Source: Caldimonas tepidiphila
GTDB taxonomy: Bacteria > Pseudomonadota > Gammaproteobacteria > Burkholderiales > Burkholderiaceae_C
Assembly (NCBI RefSeq): GCF_003569765.1
Contig: NZ_QXMG01000017.1
Location: 1-64,000, forward strand
Reading direction: 5' to 3'
Length of the DNA stretch: 64,000 nt
The position numbers and the translations under genes were made by a program. Positions 17,507-26,560 of this stretch are shown piece after piece. How positions within the stretch are numbered: the stretch's first letter is position 1; each line of letters begins with the position of its first letter. The notes under the pieces are model-generated. The model did no database searches and was not told the DNA's origin. It saw only the letters and a program-made list of their open reading frames with translations.

Positions 17507-18696
17507 GCGGGCTGCAGGGCTTCGAGCGGCCCGAAGAACTCGTGGCGCATCCGTTCGGCCGGCACGCCGAGCGACAGGGCCGCGGCGTACACCGCCTGCA
17601 TGAAGGGCTTGGGGCCGAGGAAGTAGAGGTCGACATCGCGGTCCGCCGGCAGTTGCTGCGCGAGCAGCTCGGCCGAGATGCGGCCCCCGACGTGCGGCAG
17701 CTCCCCGCCCGCGCGCGGCTCGTCGTAGAGGAAGACGGGCCGCACGTTGCGGTGCTCGGCCGCGAGCGCCTGCACGCGATCGCGGAAGGCGTGGAAGCCG
17801 CCGTGGCGTGCCGCGTGCACGAAGCGGATCGGCCGCCCGCTCGGCGCCGCGGCCTCGAGCATGCTCATCGCCGGCGTGATGCCGACGCCGCCCGTCACCA
17901 GCAGCAGCGGCCGCGAGGCCGGCGCCTCGGCGTCGAGCACGAAGTCGCCGCAGGGCGCGAGCACCTGCAGCCCGGTGCCGACCGCCGCGTGGTCGTGCAG
18001 CCAGTTCGACACGCGCCCGCCCGCCTCGCGCTTGACGCTGATGCGGTACCAGGGCTTGCCCGGCGCGTCCGACAGCGAGTAGTTGCGGCGCACCGGCTCG
18101 CCGTCGATCGAGAGCACGAGCGTCAGGTACTGGCCCGGCCGGAACGCGAGCAGCGGCCCGCCGTCCACCGGCTCCAGGTAGAAGGACGTGACGATCTCGC
18201 TCTCGGCCTCCTTGCGTGCGATGCGGAAGGCCCGCTCGCCGCGCCAGCCGCCCGGAACCGCGGCATTGGCCCGGTACACCTCCTCCTCGGCCGCGATCAG
18301 CAGGCTCGCGAGCGCCCCGTAGGCCTCGCCCCATGCGGCGATGATCTCGTCGGTGGCGGCCTCGCCGAGCACCTCCCTGATCGCCTGCAGCAGGCACTTG
18401 CCGACGATCGGGTAGTGCTCGGGCAGCACGCCGAGCGCGGCGTGCTTCTGGATGATGCGAGGCAGCGCCCCGGCCAGCGCCTCCAGCCGGTCGATGTGCG
18501 CCGCATAGGCCAGCACCGCGCCGGCGAGCGCCCGCGGCTGGGTGCCCTCGGCCTGGTGCGCCTCGTTGAAGAAGGCCTTCACCTCCGGATGCTCGCGGAA
18601 CATCAGCGGGTAGAAGTGGCGCGTGATCGCCTCGCCGTGCTGCTGCAGCACGGGCACGGTGGCCTTGACGAGGGCGATGGTCTGGGACGACAGCAT
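17503..18696 (-). CDS. hmp: Flavohemoprotein, NO dioxygenase
   Basis: 397 residues. Globin domain (1-140) with the proximal His85 in IIQKHAALGV, then an FAD-binding domain with RNYSLSD and an NAD-binding domain with GGVGITPA; C-terminal EFFGP. It oxidises NO to nitrate in the cytosol using O2 and NAD(P)H. It is divergent from norR, with NorR-type boxes and a sigma54-like promoter in between, and is followed by the coupled HPP/CBS gene. Length and domain order are normal. Confidence 0.95.
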   Translation of the reverse strand: MLSSQTIALVKATVPVLQQHGEAITRHFYPLMFREHPEVKAFFNEAHQAEGTQPRALAGAVLAYAAHIDRLEALAGALPRIIQKHAALGVLPEHYPIVGKCLLQAIREVLGEAATDEIIAAWGEAYGALASLLIAAEEEVYRANAAVPGGWRGERAFRIARKEAESEIVTSFYLEPVDGGPLLAFRPGQYLTLVLSIDGEPVRRNYSLSDAPGKPWYRISVKREAGGRVSNWLHDHAAVGTGLQVLAPCGDFVLDAEAPASRPLLLVTGGVGITPAMSMLEAAAPSGRPIRFVHAARHGGFHAFRDRVQALAAEHRNVRPVFLYDEPRAGGELPHVGGRISAELLAQQLPADRDVDLYFLGPKPFMQAVYAAALSLGVPAERMRHEFFGPLEALQPA

Positions 18697-18738
18697 GAGG
18701 AACGGCTCCGGTTCGGATGAATGACGACTTGTCCTGCA

Positions 18739-18753
18739 TCAAGATCCGGGCCA
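18739..18753 (-). promoter_or_regulatory. hmp: Candidate sigma54 promoter of hmp
   Basis: On the minus strand TGGCCCG-GATC-TTGA resembles the -24/-12 consensus TGGCACG-N4-TTGC, but the -12 GC is GA, a serious mismatch. Position fits: about 43 bp before the hmp start, with the NorR-type boxes 80-130 bp further upstream. Confidence 0.4.
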
Positions 18754-18802
18754 GCAGCCGCACGCTTCCAAGTCCTTGATTCTTCGGCCCACACGGCGTG
18801 GG

Positions 18803-18857
18803 GTGGTCTTTCTCACCACGGACCTTCCGTCGTCGAAACGACCACAATGCGGTCCCG

Positions 18858-18863
<6 letters not shown>
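18803..18863. promoter_or_regulatory. Three NorR-type enhancer boxes
   Basis: Three copies of the half-sites GGT-N7-ACC or one mismatch from it: 18805-18817 (inside a larger perfect GTGGT/ACCAC dyad), 18831-18843 (CGT-N7-ACC) and 18851-18863. Centres are spaced 26 and 20 bp. GGT-N7-ACC is the binding pattern described for NorR of Ralstonia. The third box overlaps the norR start codon, suggesting autoregulation. Confidence 0.7.
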
Positions 18864-20390
<1,527 letters not shown>

Positions 20391-20408
20391 GGCGGCGGCC
20401 GCGGCGAG

Positions 20409-22142
20409 CTACCGCGCCGTCGTGCGGAACGCCAGCAGCATCAGCACCACGATCGCCAGCACGAACGAGACCCCCTTCCAGAACATCACCGGATTGCGCT
20501 CGATCAGCGGCAGGCTCCTGCGCGCGAGGAAGGCCTTGTTCGGATGGTGCAGGTCGAACACGAACTCCGACAGGTCCTCGTAGCGCCGGCCCGGCTCGGG
20601 GTGCACGGCCTTTCGCAGCGCCTCGTCGATCCAGACCGGGATCTCGCGGCGGTGATCGCGCACCGGGTCGTACCGCAGCTTCCTGCGGTCGGCTTCGGTG
20701 CGGATGCGCGCGACCTGCATGCCGTAGGGCAGGCGCCCCGACAGCATCTGGTAGGCGATGACACCGAGCGAGAACAGGTCCGAACGCGGCGTCCCCTCCT
20801 CCCCGAGCAGGTACTCCGGCGCCATGTACTGGGGGGTTCCCGGCAGCTCCTGCTGCCCGGCGGGCGAGGCCTCGGCGATGCCGGCGACCCTCGCCGCGCC
20901 GAAGTCGATGATCTTCACTGTGCCCGTCGTGTCGATCATCACGTTGTGCGGCCGCAGGTCCTGGTGCAGCATCTCGAGCCGGTGGAAGGCGCGCAGCCCG
21001 CGGGCGATCTGCTCGACGATGCCGCGCACCGTCTCGATGTCGGGACTCGGGTGGTCGATCATCCACTGCGCCAGCGTGCGGCCCTCGACGTACTCCATCA
21101 CGCCGTAGAGGAAGCGGCGCGGCCGCGTCGACAGGCAGGGTTGCAGCACGTGCGCGCTGCGGATGCGCCGCGCGACCCATTCCTCCATCGGGAAGCGGTC
21201 CAGGTAGGCCGCGTCGTCGCGCATCGCCACCGACGGCGTCTTGAGGACCACCAGGGCGTCCGTCCCGACGTCCCGCGCCAGGTGGAGGTGGCTGCGGTGG
21301 CTGGCATGCAGCTCCCGCACGATGCGGAAGCCGTCGAACTCCATCCGGGGCTCCAGCAGGGGCGGCAGCGGCAGCGCGCCGAGCCGGCGGTGGAGCTCGC
21401 CGGCCTCGGCGTCCGGCAGCTCGTCGATGCGCACGATCTGCACGGTCAGGTTGTCCGGGCTGCCCTGCCGGTACGCCTCCTCCCCGATCTCCCGCGCGGC
21501 CGCCTCGAGGTCGCCGCAGTGCGCGGCGATCACCGCTGCGACGAAGCCCGGGCTCACGTGCTCGTGGACCCCGTCGGTCGCCAGCAGGAACACGTCGCCG
21601 GGCTCCACCGGCAGCGAGCGGTAGTCGATCTCGACGTGGCGGTCGATGCCCAGCGCCCGGGCGAGGTAGCTCTGCTGCGCCGACACGCGCACGCGGTGGT
21701 CCTGCGTCAGCTGCTCGAGCGTGGCGTCGTGCACCTGGTAGATGCGCGCGTCGCCGACGTGGAAGAGGTGCGCGGTGGCGGACTTGAGCACCATCGCGCT
21801 CAGCGTGCAGACGTGGCCGCGGTCCTTGTCGTAGCGCCCCTGGCCCTGCTGGGTCTGCGCGTAGAGCCAGGAGTTGGTCGCCACCAGCACCCGCTCGACG
21901 GAGGTGCGCACCGACCACGCGTCCGAGGTGCAGTAGTAGTCCTCCAGCAGGCTCCTCACGGCCGCCGCGGCCGCGACGTGGCTGACGTCGCTGCTGCTGA
22001 TGCCGTCGGCCAGCGCGACCGCGATGCCCTTGGTGCGGAGCTGCGGCCCGGGGGGCACGCACAGCCCGTGGAAGTCCTGGTTCGAGGGCTTGCGCCCCTT
22101 GTCGGAATACTGACCCGCGGAGATCTTCAGCTGTCGTGCCAT
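20409..22142 (-). CDS. Fused PP2C phosphatase and Ser/Thr protein kinase
   Basis: 577 residues. Residues 1-245 form a PP2C phosphatase with all metal-binding motifs (SNQDF, ALADGISSS, HVGDARIY, ATDGVHEH, GSPDNLTV). Residues 270-520 form a Hanks-type kinase with the beta3 Lys (VVLKTPS), catalytic loop HQDLRPHNVMI (Gln, Arg and His replace the usual Arg, Lys and Glu) and IIDFGAA. A single membrane helix near 552-572 ends the chain. Genes of this type recur in betaproteobacterial nitrite/nitrate assimilation clusters. It follows nirC after a terminator-like hairpin. The substrate is unknown. Confidence 0.88.
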   Translation of the reverse strand: MARQLKISAGQYSDKGRKPSNQDFHGLCVPPGPQLRTKGIAVALADGISSSDVSHVAAAAAVRSLLEDYYCTSDAWSVRTSVERVLVATNSWLYAQTQQGQGRYDKDRGHVCTLSAMVLKSATAHLFHVGDARIYQVHDATLEQLTQDHRVRVSAQQSYLARALGIDRHVEIDYRSLPVEPGDVFLLATDGVHEHVSPGFVAAVIAAHCGDLEAAAREIGEEAYRQGSPDNLTVQIVRIDELPDAEAGELHRRLGALPLPPLLEPRMEFDGFRIVRELHASHRSHLHLARDVGTDALVVLKTPSVAMRDDAAYLDRFPMEEWVARRIRSAHVLQPCLSTRPRRFLYGVMEYVEGRTLAQWMIDHPSPDIETVRGIVEQIARGLRAFHRLEMLHQDLRPHNVMIDTTGTVKIIDFGAARVAGIAEASPAGQQELPGTPQYMAPEYLLGEEGTPRSDLFSLGVIAYQMLSGRLPYGMQVARIRTEADRRKLRYDPVRDHRREIPVWIDEALRKAVHPEPGRRYEDLSEFVFDLHHPNKAFLARRSLPLIERNPVMFWKGVSFVLAIVVLMLLAFRTTAR

Positions 22143-22156
22143 GGCGCATGCGGAAA

Positions 22157-22184
22157 GGCCCCGGCCGTCGATGCGGCCGGGGCC
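22157..22184 (-). terminator. Terminator or attenuator after nirC
   Basis: Perfect 11-bp stem GGCCCCGGCCG/CGGCCGGGGCC with a 6-nt loop, followed on the minus strand by TTTCC. It lies in the 61-bp gap between nirC and the kinase gene, so it probably lowers rather than abolishes kinase expression unless the kinase has its own promoter. Confidence 0.7.
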
Positions 22185-22203
22185 CGTTTCAGGGGGGTGC
22201 CGA

Positions 22204-23016
22204 TCAGCCGAAGGTGCGCTTCGGCGCGGTGCGCACGTGCGTGGTGTAGAGCGTCAGGCCGGTGAAGGTCAGGCCGCCGACCAGGTTGCCCAGCACGGTC
22301 GGGAGCTCGTTCCAGATGATGTAGTCCATCAGCGAGAAGTTCGCGCCGGTCAGCAGGCCGAAGGGGAACAGGAACATGTTCACCACCGAGTGCTCGAAGG
22401 TCATGTAGAAGAACACCATGATCGGCATCCACATCGCGATCACCTTGCCGCTGACGGTGGTGGAGATCATCGCGCCGACCACGCCGGTGGACACCATCCA
22501 GTTGCACAGCATGCCGCGCACGAACAGCGTCAGCATGCCGGCCGCGCCGTACTGCGCGTAGCCGAGCGTGCGGCTCTCGCCGATGACGGAGATGGCCTCG
22601 CCCACCTTGTTCACCTCGGTGGCGAAGCCGTTGGTGAAGATGATCGCCATCAGCACCGCGACGGTGAAGGCACCGGCGAAGTTGCCGACGAAGACCAGGC
22701 CCCAGTTCTTCAGGATGGCCGGGATGGTGACACCCGGGCGCTTGTCCAGCCAGGCCAGCGGCGTGAGCACGAACACGCCGGTGAGCAGGTCGAAGCCGAG
22801 CAGGTAGAGCATGCAGAAGCCCACCGGGAACAGCACCGCGCCCAGCAGCGAGGAGCCGGTCTGCACCGAGACGGTCACCGCGAACACGGCCGCCAGCGCC
22901 AGGATGGCGCCGGCCATGTAGGCACGGATCAGCGCGTCGCGCGGGGCCATGTAGATCTTCGATTCGCCCGCATCGACCATCTTGGTCACGAACTCGGAGG
23001 GCATGAGGTAGGCCAC
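22204..23016 (-). CDS. nirC: Nitrite/formate channel family protein
   Basis: 270 residues, six membrane helices of the FNT family. The context (nirB-nirD directly upstream, 38-bp gap) points to nitrite rather than formate. It would move nitrite across the inner membrane for reduction by NirBD, or let it out when in excess. Typical FNT sequences are present (GAILALAAVFAVTV, LLGAVLFPVGFCMLYLLGFDLLTGVFVL, FAGAFTVAVLMA). Confidence 0.88.
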   Translation of the reverse strand: MAYLMPSEFVTKMVDAGESKIYMAPRDALIRAYMAGAILALAAVFAVTVSVQTGSSLLGAVLFPVGFCMLYLLGFDLLTGVFVLTPLAWLDKRPGVTIPAILKNWGLVFVGNFAGAFTVAVLMAIIFTNGFATEVNKVGEAISVIGESRTLGYAQYGAAGMLTLFVRGMLCNWMVSTGVVGAMISTTVSGKVIAMWMPIMVFFYMTFEHSVVNMFLFPFGLLTGANFSLMDYIIWNELPTVLGNLVGGLTFTGLTLYTTHVRTAPKRTFG

Positions 23017-23054
23017 TGAGTATCTCCAGTCTTCGATGAATCAGTCGCTGCGGC

Positions 23055-23402
23055 TCAGACGGCCACCAGCACGGTGTCGTCCTCGACGCGCACGGAATAG
23101 GCCCTGACCGAGTTCTCGGGCGCCTCCAGGCACTCGCCGCTTTCCAGGCAGAAGTGGTGCTTGTAGATCGGCGAGGCGACCACGAGGCGCTCGCCCAGGC
23201 TGCCCACCAGGCCGCGCGCGAGCACGCTGGCCTGCACGTTGGGGTCGACGTTGTCGATGGCGAACAGGCGCGGCTCCTCGCCGGCGAGGTGGAACACGGC
23301 GACATGCCGGCCCTCCACCAGCGCGCAGACGCCGGTGTTGGGCAGGATGTCGTCGAGGGCGCAGACGGCCCTCCAGAACTTGTCTTCGTTGGCGTGGCTC
23401 AT
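23055..23402 (-). CDS. nirD: Nitrite reductase [NAD(P)H] small subunit
   Basis: 115 residues with a Rieske-like fold lacking the iron ligands, as usual for NirD (VCALVEGRHVAVFHL, LFAIDNVDP, GSLGERLVVASPIYKHHFCLESGECLE). It partners NirB in cytosolic reduction of nitrite to ammonium. It starts 11 bp after nirB. Confidence 0.93.
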   Translation of the reverse strand: MSHANEDKFWRAVCALDDILPNTGVCALVEGRHVAVFHLAGEEPRLFAIDNVDPNVQASVLARGLVGSLGERLVVASPIYKHHFCLESGECLEAPENSVRAYSVRVEDDTVLVAV

Positions 23403-23413
23403 GGCGTGCTCCT

Positions 23414-25930
23414 TCAGGCGGGTTGGACGGTTTCGCGTTCCTCGGGCGTGGCGGGCCGGATCTGGCCGCGCTCCTTCACGAAGACCACGTTCGGGTCGGG
23501 CAGGTCGCTGTTGACGAAGGGGCGGAAGCGCTTGCGCGTCTCCGGGTTGGTCACCGCGGCCTTCCACTCGCATTCGTAGGTGTCGACCACGTGCTGCATG
23601 TCGGCCTCCAGCTCGGCGGCGATGCCCAGCTTGTCGTCCAGCACGACCTCCTTGAGGTAGTCGAGGCCGCCCTCGAGGTTCTCGCGCCAGACGCTGGTGC
23701 GCTGCAGCCGGTCCGCGGTGCGGACGTAGAACATCAGGAAGCGGTCGATGTAGCGGATCAGCTCGGCCTTCGACAGGTCCGAGGCCAGCAGCTCGGCGTG
23801 GCGCGGCTTCATGCCGCCGTTGCCACAGACGTAGAGGTTCCAGCCCTTCTCGGTGGCGATCACGCCCACGTCCTTGCCCTGGGCCTCGGCGCACTCGCGG
23901 GTGCAGCCCGAGACGCCGAACTTGATCTTGTGCGGCGCGCGCAGGCCCTTGTAGCGGTTCTCCAGCTCGACGGCGAGGCCGACGCTGTCGTCCACGCCGT
24001 AGCGGCACCAGGTCGAGCCCACGCAGCTCTTCACGGTGCGCAGCGACTTGCCGTAGGCGTGGCCCGACTCGAAGCCGGCGGCGATCAGCTCCTCCCAGAT
24101 CGCCGGCAGCTGCTCGACGCGCGCGCCGAACAGGTCCACGCGCTGCCCGCCCGTGATCTTGGTGTAGAGGCCGTACTTCTTGGCCACCTGCGCGACCGCC
24201 ATCAGGCCGTCCGGCGTCACCTCGCCGCCCGGCATGCGCGGCACGACGGAATAGGTTCCATCCTTCTGGATGTTGCCGAGGAAGTAGTCGTTGGAGTCCT
24301 GCAGGCCGGCATGGTCGCGCTTGAGCACGAACTCGTTCCAGCAGGAGGCGAAGATGTTCGCGGCCACCGGCTTGCAGACATGGCAGCCCAGGCCCTTGCC
24401 GTGGCGCGCCAGCAGCTCCTCGAAGGTCTTGATCTTCTCGACCTTGATCAGGTGGAAGAGCTCCTGGCGGGAGTAGGCGAAGTGCTCGCACAGGTGGTTG
24501 TTCACCGCCAGGCCCTGCTTCTTCATCTCGGCCTTCATCACCTGCGTGACCAGCGGCACGCAGCCGCCGCAGGCCGTGCCGGCCTTGGTGCAGGACTTGA
24601 GCGCGCCGATGTCGGCGGCACCGCCCGCGACCGCCTCGCACAGCTGCGCCTTCGAGACGTTGTTGCACGAGCAGATCTGTGCCGAGGCCGGCAACGCGTC
24701 GACGCCGAGGCCCGGCCGGGCCTTGCCGTCGCCCTGCGGCAGGATCAGGAACTCGGGCGCCTCGGGCAGCTCGATGCCGTTGAGCGCCATCTGCAGCAGC
24801 GTCCCGTACTCCGCCGCGTCGCCGACCAGTACCGCGCCCAGCAGCTTCTTGCCGCACTCCGAGACGACGATCTTCTTGTAGACCTGCTTGCGCTCGTCGG
24901 TGAACTGGTAGGAGCGGCTGCCGGGGGTCTTGCCCATCGCGTCGCCGATGCTCGCCACGTCCACGCCCATCAGCTTGAGCTTGGTGCTCATGTCGGCGCC
25001 GCCGAACGCCGCCGCCTCGCCGGCCAGGTGCCGCGCGACGACGCGCGCCATCTCGTAGCCCGGCGCGACCAGGCCGAAGACCTGCCCGTTCCAGGCCGCG
25101 CATTCGCCGATCGCGTGGATGTCGGGGTCGCTCGTGAGGCAGCGCTCGTCGATGGCGATGCCGCCCCGGGCACCGGTCTCCAGGCCGCACTGGCGCGCGA
25201 GCTCGTCGCGCGGGCGGATGCCGGCCGAGAACACGATCATGTCGGTCTCGAGATGGCTGCCGTCGGCGAACACCATGCGGTGGCGGGCCTCGGTGCCGTC
25301 AACGATCTCGAGCGTGTTCTTCTGGGTGTGCACGCTCACGCCCAGTTCCTCGATCTTGGTGCGCAGCACGCGCCCGCCCGCCTCGTCGACCTGCACCGCC
25401 ATCAGGCGCGGCGCGAACTCGACCACGTGCGTCTGCAGCTTCATGTCGCGCAGCGCCTTGGCGCATTCCAGGCCGAGCAGGCCGCCGCCGACGACCACGC
25501 CGCTGCTCGAGCGCTCGCCGCACTCGAGCATCGCCTCGAGGTCCTCGATGGTGCGGTAGACGAAGCAGTCCGGGCGGTCCTTGCCCGGCACCGGCGGCAC
25601 GAAGGGATAGGAGCCGGTGGCGATCACGAGCTTGTCGTAGGGCAGCACCTCGCCGGCGGAGGTGGTGACGGTCTTGGCCGCGCGGTCGATTGCGGTGGCT
25701 CGGGTATCGAGCTTGAGCAGCAGATTGTCGCGCTCGAAGAAGCCCGGCGGCACCAGCGACAGCTCGTGCGCCGACTTGCCTGAGAAGAACTCGGACAGGT
25801 GCACCCGGTCGTAGGCGGGGCGCGGCTCCTCGCACAGCACCGTGACTTCCGCGTCGCGCATGCCGGCCGCGTCCAGGCTCTCCAGGAATTTCTGGCCCAC
25901 CATGCCGTGGCCGATAAGGACGATCTTCAT
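23414..25930 (-). CDS. nirB: Nitrite reductase [NAD(P)H] large subunit
   Basis: 838 residues. N-terminal FAD/NAD oxidoreductase (VLIGHGMVGQKFLE; VVVGGGLLGLECAKAL), a BFD-like [2Fe-2S] region (CSCNNVSKAQLCEAV then CTKAGTACGGC), and the sulfite/nitrite reductase domain with the siroheme/[4Fe-4S] Cys set (CVGSTWC and GVSGCTRECAEAQGKD). It reduces nitrite to ammonium with six electrons in the cytosol. No nitrate reductase gene (nasA) is in the window. It is preceded by a leader of about 380 nt downstream of a strong sigma54 promoter match. Confidence 0.95.
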   Translation of the reverse strand: MKIVLIGHGMVGQKFLESLDAAGMRDAEVTVLCEEPRPAYDRVHLSEFFSGKSAHELSLVPPGFFERDNLLLKLDTRATAIDRAAKTVTTSAGEVLPYDKLVIATGSYPFVPPVPGKDRPDCFVYRTIEDLEAMLECGERSSSGVVVGGGLLGLECAKALRDMKLQTHVVEFAPRLMAVQVDEAGGRVLRTKIEELGVSVHTQKNTLEIVDGTEARHRMVFADGSHLETDMIVFSAGIRPRDELARQCGLETGARGGIAIDERCLTSDPDIHAIGECAAWNGQVFGLVAPGYEMARVVARHLAGEAAAFGGADMSTKLKLMGVDVASIGDAMGKTPGSRSYQFTDERKQVYKKIVVSECGKKLLGAVLVGDAAEYGTLLQMALNGIELPEAPEFLILPQGDGKARPGLGVDALPASAQICSCNNVSKAQLCEAVAGGAADIGALKSCTKAGTACGGCVPLVTQVMKAEMKKQGLAVNNHLCEHFAYSRQELFHLIKVEKIKTFEELLARHGKGLGCHVCKPVAANIFASCWNEFVLKRDHAGLQDSNDYFLGNIQKDGTYSVVPRMPGGEVTPDGLMAVAQVAKKYGLYTKITGGQRVDLFGARVEQLPAIWEELIAAGFESGHAYGKSLRTVKSCVGSTWCRYGVDDSVGLAVELENRYKGLRAPHKIKFGVSGCTRECAEAQGKDVGVIATEKGWNLYVCGNGGMKPRHAELLASDLSKAELIRYIDRFLMFYVRTADRLQRTSVWRENLEGGLDYLKEVVLDDKLGIAAELEADMQHVVDTYECEWKAAVTNPETRKRFRPFVNSDLPDPNVVFVKERGQIRPATPEERETVQPA

Positions 25931-26308
25931 AGCTGCTCCGGTTCAGTGAGGTCGGATGAGGTCGGGGGTCTGTGCCGTGCGGCGGCAGGCATGCGGCAGC
26001 CTCGGGTGGACAGCGCACGCTGCCACCCCGGGTTGCCGGCGCGCCGGCCGGCTCGTCAACAGGAAAACGGGTTGTCGCGGGTCCGCGCCGGCCCCGTGAG
26101 CTTCACGAGGCGCGGCATTGATGCCGCCGCGACGCGGCACCACCGGGATGCAGACCGGGGTTCACGCGGAGGCAGACTTCAGCCTCCATGGGCGACCTCG
26201 TTGTCGCCCCGGTGAACCGGGCAGGATGAGCCGTCGCAGCGCGCCTCTCGGGAGACGCGCCCGGAGCTCATCGCTCGATACCGGCCTGCCAGCAGGCGAC
26301 CGGTTGAT
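25931..26308 (-). ncRNA. Structured 5' leader of nirB, possible attenuator
   Basis: From the inferred sigma54 start (about 26308) to nirB there are about 378 non-coding bases dense in inverted repeats, read here on the minus strand. H1 26304-26280. H2 26272-26225: outer 7 bp GATGAGC/GCTCATC around a 9-bp hairpin. H3 26218-26159: a three-way junction with a 7-bp closing stem GGTTCAC/GTGAACC, one 7-bp hairpin with hexaloop AACGAG, and one 6-bp hairpin with an 8-nt loop. Then TGCCGC, GCGGCA and TGCCGC at 26139-26112 can form only one of two hairpins at a time. Near 26087-26060 ACGGG and CCCG-TTTTCC give a terminator-like end. No protein gene is seen here. Confidence 0.6.
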
Positions 26309-26319
26309 GCAGATCAGAC

Positions 26320-26334
26320 GCAACGACCGTGCCA
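26320..26334 (-). promoter_or_regulatory. nirB: Sigma54 promoter of nirB
   Basis: Minus strand TGGCACG-GTCG-TTGC matches the -24/-12 consensus TGGCACG-N4-TTGC exactly. Transcription would start near 26308 and run into the nirB leader. It implies control by an enhancer-binding protein, most simply NtrC under nitrogen limitation. Confidence 0.8.
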
Positions 26335-26372
26335 GCCCCGGACCGCCGCGTTTCGTGCCGGAAGGCCGGCGA

Positions 26373-26424
26373 ATGCACCAAGGCCGGGTGTCATGCGCCA
26401 TCGCGGAGTCGCGACTTGGTGCAT
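26373..26424. promoter_or_regulatory. Long dyad with NtrC-like half-sites
   Basis: Perfect 10-bp inverted repeat ATGCACCAAG/CTTGGTGCAT separated by 32 bp. Each arm contains the NtrC half-site (TGCACC or GGTGCA), and the dyad is centred about 90 bp upstream of the sigma54 start. The spacing is not the N5 of a standard NtrC site, so two half-occupied sites or a different regulator are possible. An inner TCGCG/CGCGA dyad lies at 26401-26414. Confidence 0.5.
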
Positions 26425-26560
26425 GCGCACTCGGACAGTGCGAACGGCCGTCGCGGCTTCGGGGAAGGCCTCCCGCCCCTCGCCGCGGGCCTCTCCCTGC
26501 GTCGGCATCGCCGCATCCGCGCCCCTGCGAGGCGGGGTGATCCTCGGCATCAATCCGTCC

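Noticed and set aside
18798-18857. Upstream GTG as norR start
   Set aside because: Would add 20 residues unlike NorR N-termini and would place the coding region over all three NorR boxes.
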